The notes under the pieces are model-generated. The model saw only the letters and a program-made list of their open reading frames with translations, was not told where the DNA came from and ran no database searches. A stretch of 64,000 nucleotides of DNA from Glandiceps talaboti (taxonomy: Eukaryota; Hemichordata; Enteropneusta; Spengelidae), in contig NC_135552.1 in NCBI RefSeq assembly GCF_964340395.1, positions 27,810,181 through 27,874,180 on the forward strand, in the 5' to 3' direction. The position numbers were made by a program, and so were the translations under genes. Shown here one piece after another: positions 1-13,374 of this stretch. Numbering within the stretch: the stretch's first letter is position 1; every line of letters starts with the position of its first letter.

Positions 1-3000
1 CATACATACTGTAAAGTAACATTGACAGATGGGATCCCATTATGTAAAGGAAATACAAGTCATTACAGAAGAGAAGAGAGAAAAGAGAGATAGCATGATA
101 ATTGCCTGATTGTAGGTGTCTTTAAACAGACAATACATAAAATTGTTTGAAAATGACTTTCTTGTTATTTGCAAACAGGTGATAAGGTTTTATGAACAAT
201 GCGTGTTGAATAACTAGCCAACCTATAGAAATAATGTTCTCCGGTTTGTCTCAATACATCTTGTCTAAAGAATAACCTTTATCTGCCATACTTTTTGAAG
301 TATCTGTTGATAATTTATTCACATTGTGATAAAGTACCATGCACATTCAATAAATTTCTAAAAAAAAAAATTTTTTTTTATAAATGAAAAATATCTGATC
401 CATTAGAAATAAACAGTTTACTTTTTATGTTGAGTTCTCACATTGCCAAAAATGAATGAAATACATTATTATGAAATGTAGTGAAAAGCTCAAATGATAT
501 GTCAACATTGTGTTTGTTGTCTGTATGGAAATATAACTGAAGTCAGTTAACCTGAAACAGAATGTTTTTTGGCTCAACAAAATCTTAGTAATGTCAATTG
601 TTAAATTTCTTATCTGGCTCATCCAATCTTAGTAATATCATTTGCTACAGTTTATTGTTTTGGCTCAACAAAAAATGAAGTACAAATTGTTACATTTGAT
701 AAAGAGTAACAAAAGGTACAAAGAAAATGTAGCAATGTTGGAAACATTTTAGTCAAGTCTAACAATGAAATGTAGCAAGATTTGTAGTAAGATCTGTTTG
801 GCACAAGATGATACAAGGCAGCAATTTTTGTTGGGTTAAACTGGGTTTTTTTTGTGTTAACTGGTGTCTACACTTATATCAAAACCTTTGGTATGTAAAA
901 TATCACTATTTATAATTTATTTTCGGTTGAAATACACAAAATGGTAAAAATTGTAGATGTGTTCATACATCTGAGTATTGAAGGTGTGCATGCTCTGCAT
1001 CGTGAAAAACAACTTTAAATAATACATAGTAAATTTTCCAATATGAAATTCAATCTCACCAACCTTATAATTACACCTGGGAAGGTTATACATAATGATT
1101 ACTGGCTACTATAGTATGTATATATACCTTTGTCGTATGAGGTGACAAGTCAAATGTATGATTTATGAGCCAAAGCAAGGAGGTTGTATAAACCACAGAT
1201 TGGGAAATGAACCACTGATATACATCATCAGTCAACTGCTATAGATTGACTTACTGTCTAGAGAAATTTACATGCAATGATGAAAATGTACACATTGTGT
1301 CATAAATTAGAGTAATGAAAGGTCATACAAACGTACATTCCTGACTACTAACAATTGACTACAAACCTTTCAGTACAGTATATATATACTACATGTATAT
1401 GGTATTTCATTTGTGATTACACATATAGCTTTCTTATTCATATTAACTAAAAGATTGCATACATACAAAGAACATACAATTTCAATCAAAATAAACAAAT
1501 AACTCATACATGTATATTTAAATACATAAGGGCAAAATATACCTGTTTTTCCCAACTTGTACTTTTTTTGTTTACAAACCAAAATACTCCTCTGGTAGAA
1601 ACGAGAATAGTGAGGATTGTTTCTATGAATAATTATTATGTTTTTTTTGTAACATTTCCAGATCAATACTCTTTTTTCAATATTCTTCATAATTTGTATT
1701 TATTTATTTACTGGGGGGGGGGGGGGTGAAAATTATAAAAGCAAAATTCATAATTACAATGTATTAAGTCAGTGTACCCTCTAATGATAACCAAATTTTG
1801 TTGTTGTGAGTCAAAATGAGAAAAACTGGCATTTCTTGTGAGTCACCACATAGTAAGAGATAGGGGAACAGCAAATTTTGGTGCGTCATTAGAAATTGTA
1901 TGTGTCAGTGGCGTGTCACATTGGCTTAGAGAGCACATTGTATTAAGTATACATTTATGTATCATATACTACATAATATAATAACAAGTTTTCACATGTC
2001 TAATGTTATGAAAAGTTTCTCCTATTTAAAAGAACATTTAAAAGAACATATTCTTTGGGAAAACTTGATTCTTTGGATTGAGGATATTTTGACTTACCAA
2101 TTATTTACCTGTGGCAAAGCTGTGATTGAGAGGGTAGGGTGTTATTTGTGGCCAGTATGACTAAATTACTGTTGTTTCTGTTAGTGTAATTTTGTAGGTT
2201 ACTGCAAGGATGTAAGTAGTATTTATAAGCCTAAGTGCACTACTGAGTCTGTGAATAGCTACTTACAATCCAAAATACTTCAAGTGCCATTATAACCCCA
2301 TCAAAGTAGTGTCGCATTTATTACACACCTTCAGCAAATTCTGCTAAGTTTGTTTGTTTTTTGCTACTTTCCTCATGTAATTGATGTAATCACCAATCAC
2401 ATATATATACTGTAGTAGGTATACTACTAATACAATAATGCTATGGTCAATGCCATCCTTCAATCTCAGATAACGAAACATAAATAATACACAGAATCAT
2501 AAACTGAAGAGTGTACATTATGTGTCAACATGGACATACATAAATTGATACTTTCCATAATGTTATCTGTATGTACAAACACTCCAGATTGTCTGTTCTG
2601 ATAAGCAAATCTAACACTTTACACCAACTTTTATACTGAGCATAACTACAACAGAGCAAGGTGGTTGGGCTCTAGGAATGTTTCAGTCAATTGCAGTCAT
2701 AGAAAAATGTCTACAACATGTATGGTTTTGGTTCTAGGCATTTTTAAGATCTTAATAGGTTGGTGTTATCTAATACAACAGTAAATACATCAAGGTGTGA
2801 ATTCATACCTGAACAACTGATAATAACTACCCTTCAATAAAATATGACATTTTATAGAAGTGTGCCAAATTACGTTCAAAAAGATAAAAATGTATGTTAT
2901 TATTTTAATCTATTTTTATTTAAACTGAGCAGTGTTGCCTGAAACTTATCTTTGTAATAAAGGGCATTATCATCACAGAGAGGTGGTCATGGTTTGCATT

Positions 3001-4533
3001 TCTGATTTCAAAAAAAAATTGGGGTACACTGGCTGAGTTGAATATTGTTTGACATTTCAGACCAATGTAAGCATGTAAGTTGACTATTTGTGACATAAGC
3101 AACAGTAGCCAATCCTCTGTACCTTCAAATATCTAACCCTGCTGACATTTGTACCTATAGATTTCAAGGCACCTGGATAGCAATGAACCAATATCACAGA
3201 TCGCTGAAAAGGGATATGTATAATGTTATAACCTAGGATTTTAATAGTTCAGTCTGTATATTGTTCTTGAAATGTGAAATTTATGCTTGACTGACATAAA
3301 GAACTTATTCATATCATGTACATAATTATTACATGATTTAGCACTATATGTATACTAACTGACATTTGCTTGTACTCAGATTTTTATTCTGTTGTCAGTT
3401 TCATTGTCATCATGTTCTAATTGCTGCAAACTTACCATATGTTATGATGTACTGCTGCAGGTGTTCGCCTACAATATACATGTATTCTATGCTGGCATTT
3501 TCCCGCCAAAAATATCTGAACAAAAATTCTTTTTTTTTCCCTGTAATTATATATTATGACAACACTGTAATTTATACTAGTCATTTAAAATCATATCGAC
3601 ATTTTGTATTTCATGATTTGAGTAACATTTTTGGCTTGTACATGATAAAAATGACACAAGTTTTAATAAATTTGATGAAATTGTATACTTATTTCATTTA
3701 CATATATCTGTTACTGCAGGTGTTCCTATTTGATCTATTTTGTTTGTCATGATAATCATTCCAATAATAGTTAGTCACTGACTGTACATCCTAAACACAT
3801 GCCATGTGTAGTAACAGCTTTCCTTGTCCTAGACAGGTGAAAGCTATGCTTGACACAACATGCAACTGATATTCACCATAATATGGCAACTCTGTACAAA
3901 TGTATCTTGTGTGTACATGTATATAGTTTCCTAACTCACAGAATTAGAACAATTTCAATGACTAAAAAATAATGTTCTCACCTCATGAAATTATCATACA
4001 TGTATGATATGAAGTGTATAAACACATTACTATAACAACTCAAACTATGACAGGCTTTTGACAGTTTACAAAACCTCTTGCATAAAATAACAAATACAAT
4101 AAACTGTTAAATTGAGACAATAATAAAATACAAAAGTACATTTTCTAATCAACACCCGTTATACTTTCAACATGTCTGAGGCCATTCTTTTCTGGTTGAC
4201 ATCACATGTCCAAACAGGACTTTACAATCCATATCTATTGTTGCCCCCTTTGTATCTAGTATGCAAATATCTAGAGGTACACATGTATAGTTACCTTTGT
4301 ATTTGAGTGTGCTGTTATTTGAGAAAACAAAGACCAAAAGTCAATATCACCAATGGAACAATGTCAATTACGTACTCTAGTTGCAGTGCATTAATTAAGG
4401 TTTAACAACTCACTAATTTAGAACAGTTATAAACTGGTATATATTTACAGCAAATTATGTTCATTATTTAACATAATTCTTATAATCAAAATAACACATG
4501 CATGAAAATAAATCACCAGCTCAGCTTACATTG

Positions 4534-5241
<708 letters not shown>

Positions 5242-6206
5242 GGGCTCGAAATTAGCATTAGTCAAGGCCATATCCCAGACTACCACACATACATGACTAC
5301 CAGGGTATAGTGTGTTAGTCCAATGGCAACCAACGAAAATTGTAGCTGAAACAGTTCACTAGGCTAAATCTACCAAGCTTTAAAAGATAAATTCAAACCC
5401 TGAATCATACACTTATACATATCACATTATACCTGTTAAACTATTTTTACATCACTGTATACCTGCACCAATAATTCACTGTCTGCTCTGATTACACCAC
5501 TCTCTACTTTACATATAGACCTATAATGTATACAGCAGTTATTATTAGTACACTATTTTCATTTTTAAAATGACATTTGATTTACTTTGTGAAAAACAGC
5601 CCTTGGAAATTCCACTAAAATTGAAGAGATGCAATCTCTCTAATGTTGTATCATAATGATGATTTTTCTTCAAATTCAATTACTTTCTTAATGGTATTTA
5701 CAAGTGCTAATTTGTTTGGTGAGTGTGTTTGCCTAAAGACATAGGTACCTATATTGTATGTACATTAGCTCATCCTATTCATTTATTACAATCCTGCTTA
5801 ACATGTATTGTTTAAGCTAATAGTAATACAATGGTAATGTAGCAATTATTGCATATGAATTTTATAGCATGTGTAATATCATCTGTTATATAATATTAAA
5901 AGTCTTTTTACACGGTATATTTCATAATATTTCTCAACTCTTAACCTAAGAAAAGTAATACAAAATAACCGACAAATGCAGGATAATGTTATGGTAATGC
6001 TTTGTTCGCGTACATGTACCTTGGGACATCATTATCAGAGTGAGGTACTCACTGTGTTCCTTTGAAAGCACTGTCAACCACAAAGCGAATATGGTTGCAG
6101 CCAATTAGAAATGTCAGATCATGGTAAGATCTGTCATAAGATAGATACAATGTTGATATTTCATACTCGAATTAAATCATCATTAAAAAATCACGTGTTG
6201 TCTTAC

Positions 6207-6376
6207 CTTTCGAAAACCACTCTCACGAGGAATATGAGCAACGCGTATGGGAAAACCATGTAGAGGTCTTCCACTTGTGGAAATTTCGCCTCATCTGAGT
6301 TTCTCAAATCAGCCCAAGTTGCATTGCTTGGGAGCCAAAATCGCTCGTTCCAGAACCACGAGCTCGCAACAGGCAT
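6207..6376 (-). CDS. CERS6: Ceramide synthase 5/6-like, first coding exon (partial gene)
   Basis: Ceramide synthases are multi-pass ER membrane enzymes that N-acylate sphingoid bases with fatty acyl-CoA. Only the N-terminus is here: 56 codons plus two bases of an Arg codon. Residues 7-16 read [10 protein letters not shown], followed by [16 protein letters not shown] and a hydrophobic stretch at about 39-55 ending VVFER, which matches the N-terminus and first membrane span of vertebrate CerS5/CerS6. Asn18 sits in an N-A-T sequon at the position glycosylated in CerS6. The start is the ATG at 6376; an upstream in-frame ATG at 6427 would add 17 basic residues absent from the family. The exon ends at a consensus donor (GTAAG from 6206, minus strand). 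CerS5 and CerS6 cannot be separated from this fragment. Confidence 0.9.
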
Positions 6377-6753
6377 CCTGCGAGTCCTCTTTCGCCGATT
6401 ACAAGCAAAGAAAAAGCACGCTATCACATGAAAGGGCTGCCCCTATATTTTCTTGTTATGGATCTCTTCTGAATGAAATGTCTTGAATCCCGGAAGTGAA
6501 TCTTTCCTCTGGACCGCACCATTTTAGCAGAAGGGAAAGTGAATATGATGGTACTTTCACAGTTTCGTTTTTCGGTTGAAATTAATTTAACTGTCCTCCA
6601 ATAGTCTGATATACTTAATCACTTACACAAATTACATAACAGTATGCTCCTTTCTGGAACAATACTTATCTAAAAATTGCATTTTCACTGCCAAATCATT
6701 GCCGGCGATAATCAACTCTCGCGAGATTTCGGGCTCTCGAACGAGAAATCGTT
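6377..6753. promoter_or_regulatory. Divergent promoter region between CERS and RPL27
   Basis: This short interval separates the ceramide synthase start codon (minus strand) from the RPL27 TOP start (plus strand). It holds a CCGGAAGTG ETS/GABP-type site at 6490-6498 and a perfect TCTCGCGAGA palindrome at 6717-6726, the element bound by BANP in CpG-rich animal promoters. No TATA box is seen near the RPL27 start. That both genes use the interval as a promoter is inferred from layout. Confidence 0.7.
6717..6726. promoter_or_regulatory. TCTCGCGAGA palindrome (BANP-type element)
   Basis: The perfect 10-bp palindrome lies about 28-37 bp upstream of the predicted RPL27 TOP start. The motif is known from housekeeping CpG promoters in animals; use here is inferred. 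Confidence 0.65.
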
Positions 6754-6783
6754 CTTTTCGCCTTGTCCGCCATATTGTGAAAG
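6754..6783 (+). other. RPL27: RPL27 non-coding first exon with 5' TOP tract
   Basis: A pyrimidine tract, CTTTTCGCC, typical of the 5' terminal oligopyrimidine start of ribosomal protein mRNAs, is followed by a YY1-like CCGCCATATTG (6767-6777) and a donor GTAATG at 6784. The coding sequence starts in the next exon after a 911-bp intron. The precise start base (C6754) is inferred from the TOP rule. Confidence 0.7.
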
Positions 6784-7694
6784 GTAATGGGCATGGATAT
6801 ACTCTTCAAATCAGGCATCATCACGCCTTTGTAATATAAATTTTGAACATTTCATGTGTTTATATGAGAGTAGAATAAATGCTCTTTTATTTGGTGCCAA
6901 TATTTCAGTCGTCAGTGAAATCATGCTCGATTTATTCCATCCTAACTCCACTCTGTCTCCTTGTCCGAAGAGTCGGGGTGCATGTTGTTGTTGAGTTCAT
7001 CCTGAGGCCTTGTCAGGTGTATCACTAAATTAATGTTGCGGGGTGTTTCAACGGTACTAATATAAGTTTGAAATGTATATAGGGAAATATATATAAGATA
7101 GGATGTCTCGATAAAATATGTCAAGTTGATAATTATTGCGTATGAGGTATTGAGCCTCCATAAATTATTAGTTAGTGTACTATACTACTATGTGATGATC
7201 CTCGTTCTGCATTTATGTGTAACAGTGTATGTCTTGCCCTCATCGATACCTCAGGTTTGATGCCTCTATAATGCAACCTTTATCTACTGTACATGCACAG
7301 TGTTGTCAGTAAATATGTTTGTCGAGTAGTTCTGCTGGACTTTAAAAAACATAACATGCAAGGGGCTACCATATTAGTAAGTCAATATCAATATCCAAAA
7401 AATCTGAGATCAAGGTGGAGCACTTTGGCATATTTACACTGTCACTTTATAGGAATTGTCAGCGTGCATATTGTCAGTGTTAGTACTTGACTATCTAAAG
7501 AGTCACATCAGATGCATGGTGAAGCTTTGGAGTGACTTTACTACTTCACATACAATGTAGCTTGATAAAATGTATAGTATAGGGGCTTTGTTGTAATTAA
7601 CTATCCTGCTGACTAATGTTGGGGCATGTGTGGGTTATGTAGTTGAGACTACAGTACTTGTGAAATATCACACTTAATTTTACATTTCTTTCAG

Positions 7695-7782
7695 ACACAA
7701 GATGGGCAAGTTTATGAAGGCCGGCAAGGTAGTATTGGTTTTAAATGGACGATTTGCTGGACGCAAAGCCGTCATTGTCAAA
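7695..7782 (+). CDS. RPL27: RPL27 exon 2 (first coding, residues 1-27)
   Basis: The acceptor TTTCTTTCAG ends at 7694. Seven untranslated bases precede the ATG at 7702. The exon ends in phase 0 after ...AVIVK at a GTAAGT donor. Confidence 0.97.
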
Positions 7783-10272
7783 GTAAGTATACCATATATG
7801 GATGCTCAGCCCAAAACAGGCTGTTAGATATAGCAAATTCTATAATAATTTGATAATGTCAGTGTAATATTACAGATATGTTCAAAATAGGGGGAATCCT
7901 CTACTCATACTGGCTCCCACTCTAATAATACAAATTTGTACTTTGCCAAGTCATATAAAATCATGAAAGGTAGATCAAACATGTTTGCACTTGATGGTTC
8001 ATATTTCATTGCAGTGTGTGCCATTATGTACATGTATTGCAGTGTGTGCCATTATGTACATGTATTGTGGTAATTATGTACATGTTTTGCAGTCCAAAAA
8101 ACTCCTTTGCTATACAAAAATAGTTTTGCTGTGTATTACTATACAGGAATTTGTGGCCAGCCATAATGCTTGTATAGGAAGTCATGTTGTATTAATTCAG
8201 TCCTTGAAACACCAGTGATAACAGAGCTATGGCTCATCACCAGTGTAAAGGCTATCTCAACATTGGAATTAGAGGAAACAAACTACTATTATTATAGATT
8301 GAACACACTACGTACACCTACAAAACATGTGCTTGCAAGTATAAAAGTTATACAAAGTGGAGAATGGTGCAAGTTGTTGGTTGATTCTAAATGGCTCCAA
8401 TGTCCTGATGCAGAAAATTATTTCCTCCTCTCACAACCATAATGCTGTTCCTTTGGAAGTAAAAATATTGTTTTAAAAAAAAGCAAATCACTAGAATATG
8501 TTTAAAACATGGTATAAAGACATATCAAATGGCAGAACAAGTGTTTTTCCATTTTTAACATTTGTGAATGTGTAAGAACGGTTTTCCATGACATTACATT
8601 GTAGTTGCTTCATGTCAATCATAGACACAATTATCCATTGTGTACCATTGATTCATGAACTACATTGTTTGAACTTTCAGAACTATGACGAAGGCACATC
8701 AGAGAAACCCTATGGTCATGCTCTTGTAGCAGGTATCGATAAATACCCACGTAAAGTTACCAAAAGAATGGGAAAGAAAAAGCTTGCACAGCGTTCTAAA
8801 ATCAAGAGTTTTGTCCGAGTTGTCAACTACAACCATCTTATGCCCACACGGTGAGTAACTGTCAAAGAAATAAGTTATAGTTGTCAGATAGACTTATATT
8901 CCGTCATCGGTGGTGTGCAGATATCTGTGTTCATAGAATACTACACCACCACCAATGACTAATTCATAGTCTATCCCAATACATGTGATCTTTAAATTAA
9001 CGAGGCATGTGAAGTCTCTCTGGTTATGCACTTCAGAAGAAAGAGTTTATTTAAGCAATAGTTCCTACTAGTCCAGACACACAACAAACTTGAATGTAGT
9101 TATTTGAACATCGCTTATCATTTGAGACGATACAGAGAGGTAATGTACCATATAAACAAATATTTATTTTTGTTGTGGAGTATGTTTTTCTGTTCCTAGT
9201 ATATTCACCTTAATCAGAGACACCAGATGTGTAGTTCATCTTTCAGTGTTATCTCAGAAAATTTCATCACCTTGTTCTCAAATTTGTAGAGGAATTCTGT
9301 ATGATATTGAATCATGGATTGGCTTATCTTGACTACTAGGATAGCATATCATGGTATGAGAATAAGGAACTCTTTTATGAAAATCTATTTTTGTTGTTTG
9401 ATATGCAGTTACTCCGTAGATGTCAACATTGATAAGGCAGTTGTCAACAAAGATGCTTTCAGGGATCCAGGAAAGAGGAGAAAAGCAAGGAGAGAGGCCA
9501 AAGCAAAATTTGAAGAAAGGTAATGAACAAAAATAGAAAAATTATCATTTTGTGAAGTTAGATTTATTGATCAGTTAAAAAGAATAACCAGTGAGTAATG
9601 CTCTGTGATATTGACTTTTGACATAATGGAAAATTGTCACCTCTTACAATCTAGCGTGTAATTCTTGATGTCACATTATGTTCAGGCTGCTCCCTATACG
9701 TTTGTAAAGGCCAGTGTGACTGCTGCAGACTGCTGTGAAAACAAACCCAGCTGCAATGAAAGCCAACAAACTAAGATCTCTTTACATTGCGCCAATTCTT
9801 TGAGAAAGTTCTATCTAGCAAAATGATCGATTGTATAAAAAAAGTTGTTTTTGACTGTCGTGATTTTGGCAAATTTAAATACCTGAATGTTGAAAATAGT
9901 CAACAGATTACATAAAATATCATTTGTAATTAGAGGTGGCATCTGACCCAAAGATACATTGACACACGGCTCCACTAGGACAAGTAGAACATTCAGTACT
10001 CTGTGATGTCATCATACAACAGAGGTGATATGGGTAACACTTCTCATTTCTTTGACAAGTTTTACCCACGATGTACTGGAATCCATCAATTCCTGTAAAT
10101 ATTCCATTGTTTACTAGTGCAAAAATACTGTTGTACATGAAACTGTACCAAAGCCATTTTCGCTGTGATGTTTGTATCATGGAAGAACTTTGTATAAACA
10201 ATTTCATTTTCTTCTTGTTTCAGGTACAAGACAGGCAAGAACAAATGGTTTTTCCAGAAACTTCGATTCTAA
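7702..10272 (+). CDS. RPL27: 60S ribosomal protein L27 (eL27), complete gene
   Basis: eL27 is a component of the large cytosolic ribosomal subunit. Four coding exons (7702-7782, 8681-8850, 9409-9519, 10224-10272) join to 411 nt, 136 aa plus stop, exactly the usual animal length. The protein begins [20 protein letters not shown] and ends [15 protein letters not shown]; the [23 protein letters not shown]-like and [13 protein letters not shown] blocks are all present. Splice phases are 0, 2 and 2, all with GT-AG ends. There are no breaks or missing conserved blocks. The ATG lies seven bases into the second exon. It is divergent from the ceramide synthase gene and converges with DCTN2 on the right. 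TOP-type translational control by growth signalling is expected from the promoter. Confidence 0.98.
8009..8092. repeat. 28-bp tandem repeat, 3 copies, in RPL27 intron 2
   Basis: Two near-identical 28-bp units beginning TTGCAGTGTGTGCC and a diverged third unit lie within the intron. Each intact copy carries a TTGCAG acceptor-like hexamer. Confidence 0.85.
8681..8850 (+). CDS. RPL27: RPL27 exon 3 (residues 28-84)
   Basis: The acceptor GAACTTTCAG precedes AACTATGACG. It encodes [18 protein letters not shown] through NHLMPT and ends within an Arg codon (phase 2) at GTGAGT. Confidence 0.97.
8887..8975. repeat. Imperfect hairpin (MITE-like) in RPL27 intron 3
   Basis: GATAGACT at 8887-8894 is the exact reverse complement of AGTCTATC at 8968-8975. 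Inside, GTCATCGGTGGTG pairs with CACCACCAATGAC, so the whole 89 bp can fold back on itself. Confidence 0.6.
9409..9519 (+). CDS. RPL27: RPL27 exon 4 (residues 84-121)
   Basis: The acceptor GATATGCAG precedes TTACTCCGTA. It encodes [17 protein letters not shown] and [14 protein letters not shown], ending within an Arg codon at the GTAATG donor. Confidence 0.97.
9920..10092 (-). CDS. Putative cysteine-rich terminal exon antisense in RPL27 intron 4
   Basis: On the minus strand, after an acceptor-like TTTACAG ending at 10093, an open frame of about 57 codons runs to a TGA. It encodes ...[18 protein letters not shown], then a spacer and [12 protein letters not shown], eight cysteines in about 40 residues with spacing C-x5-C-x5-CC-x8-C-x2-C-x5-C-x-C. 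This density suggests a disulphide-rich secreted domain, but I do not recognise the family; the first half resembles WAP or Dickkopf-type spacing without matching either fully. No upstream exon with a signal peptide was identified. It could be a chance frame. Confidence 0.35.
10224..10272 (+). CDS. RPL27: RPL27 exon 5 (C-terminus)
   Basis: The acceptor TTGTTTCAG ends at 10223. The exon encodes the invariant tail [15 protein letters not shown] and the TAA stop at 10270-10272. Confidence 0.97.
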
Positions 10273-10306
10273 CTTTGCTAGATCTAAAATGTACATTTAG
10301 TGCAAA

Positions 10307-10370
10307 AGTAAAGGAGTAAATCAGATTTTTTTGGACATCAATCTGTACTGTGTGTATTTCCTTGTGATGT
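10307..10370 (+). terminator. RPL27: Probable RPL27 poly(A) signal region
   Basis: Two AGTAAA hexamers, a known weaker variant of AATAAA, lie 35-48 bases after the stop, followed by a T-run and a GT-rich stretch around 10348-10370. No canonical AATAAA is seen nearby, so the site is a guess from composition. Confidence 0.35.
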
Positions 10371-11407
10371 TTATCATATGTTGTATGCCTGTAGTGTGTG
10401 GAATTATATATCCAACCACATATGTTACTACATGTACTTCCTGTTTATGTTAATGTTGGCAAGTAAAGTAAAACCTGCCCGAGTTTCCAAAGTTTTTTGC
10501 CAGGGTTTGCACAAAAACTATGGTGTGAAAATCAAAGTTCTTGTCTCTTCCCAAACCTGGTAAAAACACTACTATGTTGTAACAAAGGTATGGCATCAAG
10601 TATAGGTAGATAGTGGATCAAGTGAGAGATGGGGTGAGTAGCATACAACTACCGCATGGCCATGAGGACTCAAGGTACCAAATTGAATAGCAAGCTACGG
10701 AATGGTGACGTACTAGTTATTTTTTGAGAACCACATGACAAGGGAAATAATTGTTGCCTTGCACTTCCAAGGGAGACAAATTTACACATGGAATTATTAT
10801 AACATACTCAGATCAGAATGTCTTGTGTTGAAATTACAGGAATTTTCAGCATTATTAGTATGTGAGATTATCAGTGAGAGATTGCTCTGTATTCACACTG
10901 GTGAAAAGACAAAATCATGGGTTTCTTATGATCCGTAATTTTCACAAGTTGAGATAGTACATGTATCTAATATCTTCTTGAGGTGTTGTTAGTAAGGGGT
11001 GTGTCCATGACAAGACCAACACCTTGACGTGTCAAGGAATAATTTGTCCATTTTGGTTCAAGATTCCAAGAGCTGTACATGTATGTCAAAGCCTGCCCAT
11101 TTTGTTTAAGGACAGAGACAAGGTTATGTACATGTGGAGAAATGATATCACATGGTCAAACTGGGTACTTGTAACGCTTAAACTTGAGAAGGAAACTCGG
11201 TACTCAGGTTGTAAAAGTTCAACATTGATGATTCACAAATATTTGTACTATATTTTGGTATGCAGCTGGATATTATGATATAATACCCCAGCTTTGATAA
11301 AATAGAATGTTCAACTTAAAATTCTTGAAAAAGCCTGCTGAGGTGAAAACCTAGTCAAAGATTCAAGCTGCAATCTTAGATGACTGTTATGTGTTGGCAT
11401 AGTTTAA

Positions 11408-11503
11408 TACCATGATGAGATATCTAAGCCAGAGTTATGAAATTTGATGTCTGAAAAAACATCAAAATGATCTGAGCAAAGATCTATCTGAGTATCAAAT
11501 ATG
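11408..11503 (+). repeat. 96-bp dispersed repeat, copy A
   Basis: This stretch is nearly identical to the reverse complement of 22534-22629, with about two differences seen. It has an internal hairpin: TTTGATGT and ACATCAAA flank a short loop. Similarity stops sharply on both sides. Confidence 0.85.
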
Positions 11504-13266
11504 CCCTTTCAGAATGAGCCAGTTGATGTTAACCTTATACGTGTACTGGGACTAGCGCCCCCAACGTTAGAGTTTCGTGTTTCTGTCAATGGATGATTGT
11601 AATGAGTCAGAATTTCCTACCAGGCAACTAACAAATGAAAACGAGACACCAGTATTTGAACACAGCTAATGCTTACACATTAATCTGAATCAAATGCATC
11701 ATCACTTCTGGTTTTGTTGCCTTTGAAATATTTGGTGCATTCGCTCCTTCACTTGTACTTGAAGTGTGATTAACAGGTGTACTAGGAATGTCTCAAATCT
11801 TTTAGTCAACCACTGCCTTCAGATGTATTATGGAAGGGTGTTTGGTGACTCCTATAGATGGCATACTAGAAATCAAAATGGCTTTTCAGTATTGGAACTA
11901 AAAACTGGAATTTGAATTACTCGGACAAGTCAGAAGAACTCGTAGTTTACTCATCTATTTTAGCAACTTGATTATTTAAAATGAAGGAAACTGACAGTGG
12001 AGTGTAGGGACAGATTGATATAGTGGTTATTACAATACTGACTATAATGCTAATTTTTCTTGTACATAGAAGACTTGGTTTGGTGTTCAGGTGTAAAATC
12101 GTTCTTGCTGTTTCAAACAAAATGTTATGTTTGGTGTTCAAATGCACCATTGTCTTTGGATAGGTTACATCAGGAGGAAAGAGTGTTTTCAAACTAGACA
12201 AATAGAATTGAAGCTAGTTTACTGATATTAAAGTGAAGGTTATTAGAGGGAATGAGAGTCCATAGAGACTTTAAACACCAAATTTAATCTGTAATTGCAA
12301 TTTACAAACAGCACTAGAGATGTTCTTGTATATGTCTGGTAAACACTGCACTAACTAGTAGTAAGGTTGTCAAATAAACCAACAAGTACCCAGACCAAAC
12401 TACATAATTTCATACAAAACACAAATATCACACAAACACACGTTGATTTCAGTTGAGATTTTATTGTCCTTTCATGATATGCACTTCCCACACTGACTTG
12501 CAAGATTTTTATACATTATAGCTGAAAGAAATACATTCCCTTCCCTGGTTTACCAAAGAGATATTTACCCTCCATGTTGTCAAGACTAACATGGTCAAAT
12601 TGTCAACTGGAAGAACAAACACTTGCACCATAATATTTATTCCCAAAAATAAAGGGAAATTTCACTTGCCAGAGCTTGACCTTTGACCCTGTTAATTAAG
12701 GGTCACAATAGGTCACCAAACCAAAGAAATCTTCACACTGCAAGAGGTTTACATAAACCGAGTACAGTAAGTATATGCAGTGCATTTATTATATCAGCAG
12801 ATTACATGTATATGAATTTGGCAATGAAAAATAGGAATAAACTTGAATTTGAAAAACAATAGAATCAATGTTTTTGCTAATAATGTCAATTAATTTGAAG
12901 TTACCTCATACCAAGCAGATCAGCTAGATTTTATCAATTTGGGGCAGAAATTCTTTTTGGGTACTTGATAAACCAATTAATCTTAAAACCTCACAAAACT
13001 AAATATGTAATAAATAAATTAAATCACCTATTAAATGAACTAAAATTCTTTCTGACCATCCATATTGCATTACAGGTATTTGTAGCAAGGTTTGACTACT
13101 CTGCTTGGAGGGAGGAAAAACTTTAAAAAAAAAATAATCTGAACAATAAAGTGTGCTAAATATATTTTGAACATTTAAATACCCTAAAATATTACTATTA
13201 ATTGCAAAATACAACGAAAACAAAATGTAATCGTTAATCAAACCTTCAAATAATGATTTGTGATCT

Positions 13267-13374
13267 TGAGTGTGTGCGTGTGTTTATGTATGTATGTTTT
13301 ATGTATGTATGTATGTATGCATGTATGTAGGTATACATGTAAGTATGTACCCCAGTGTGTGTGTGTGTACAGAC
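13267..13374. repeat. TGTG/TGTA microsatellite
   Basis: A degenerate GTGT and TATG/TGTA run gives Cys-Val-Tyr and Thr-His-type frames on both strands that are not real genes. Confidence 0.85.

Noticed and set aside
6377-6427. Upstream ATG at 6427 for ceramide synthase
   Set aside because: It adds 17 basic residues not found in the family; the ATG at 6376 gives the usual short lead before WFWNERFW.
8588-8680. Upstream ATG extension of the RPL27 exon 3 frame
   Set aside because: The sequence before 8681 is intron; conserved protein and the TTTCAG acceptor place the exon start at 8681.
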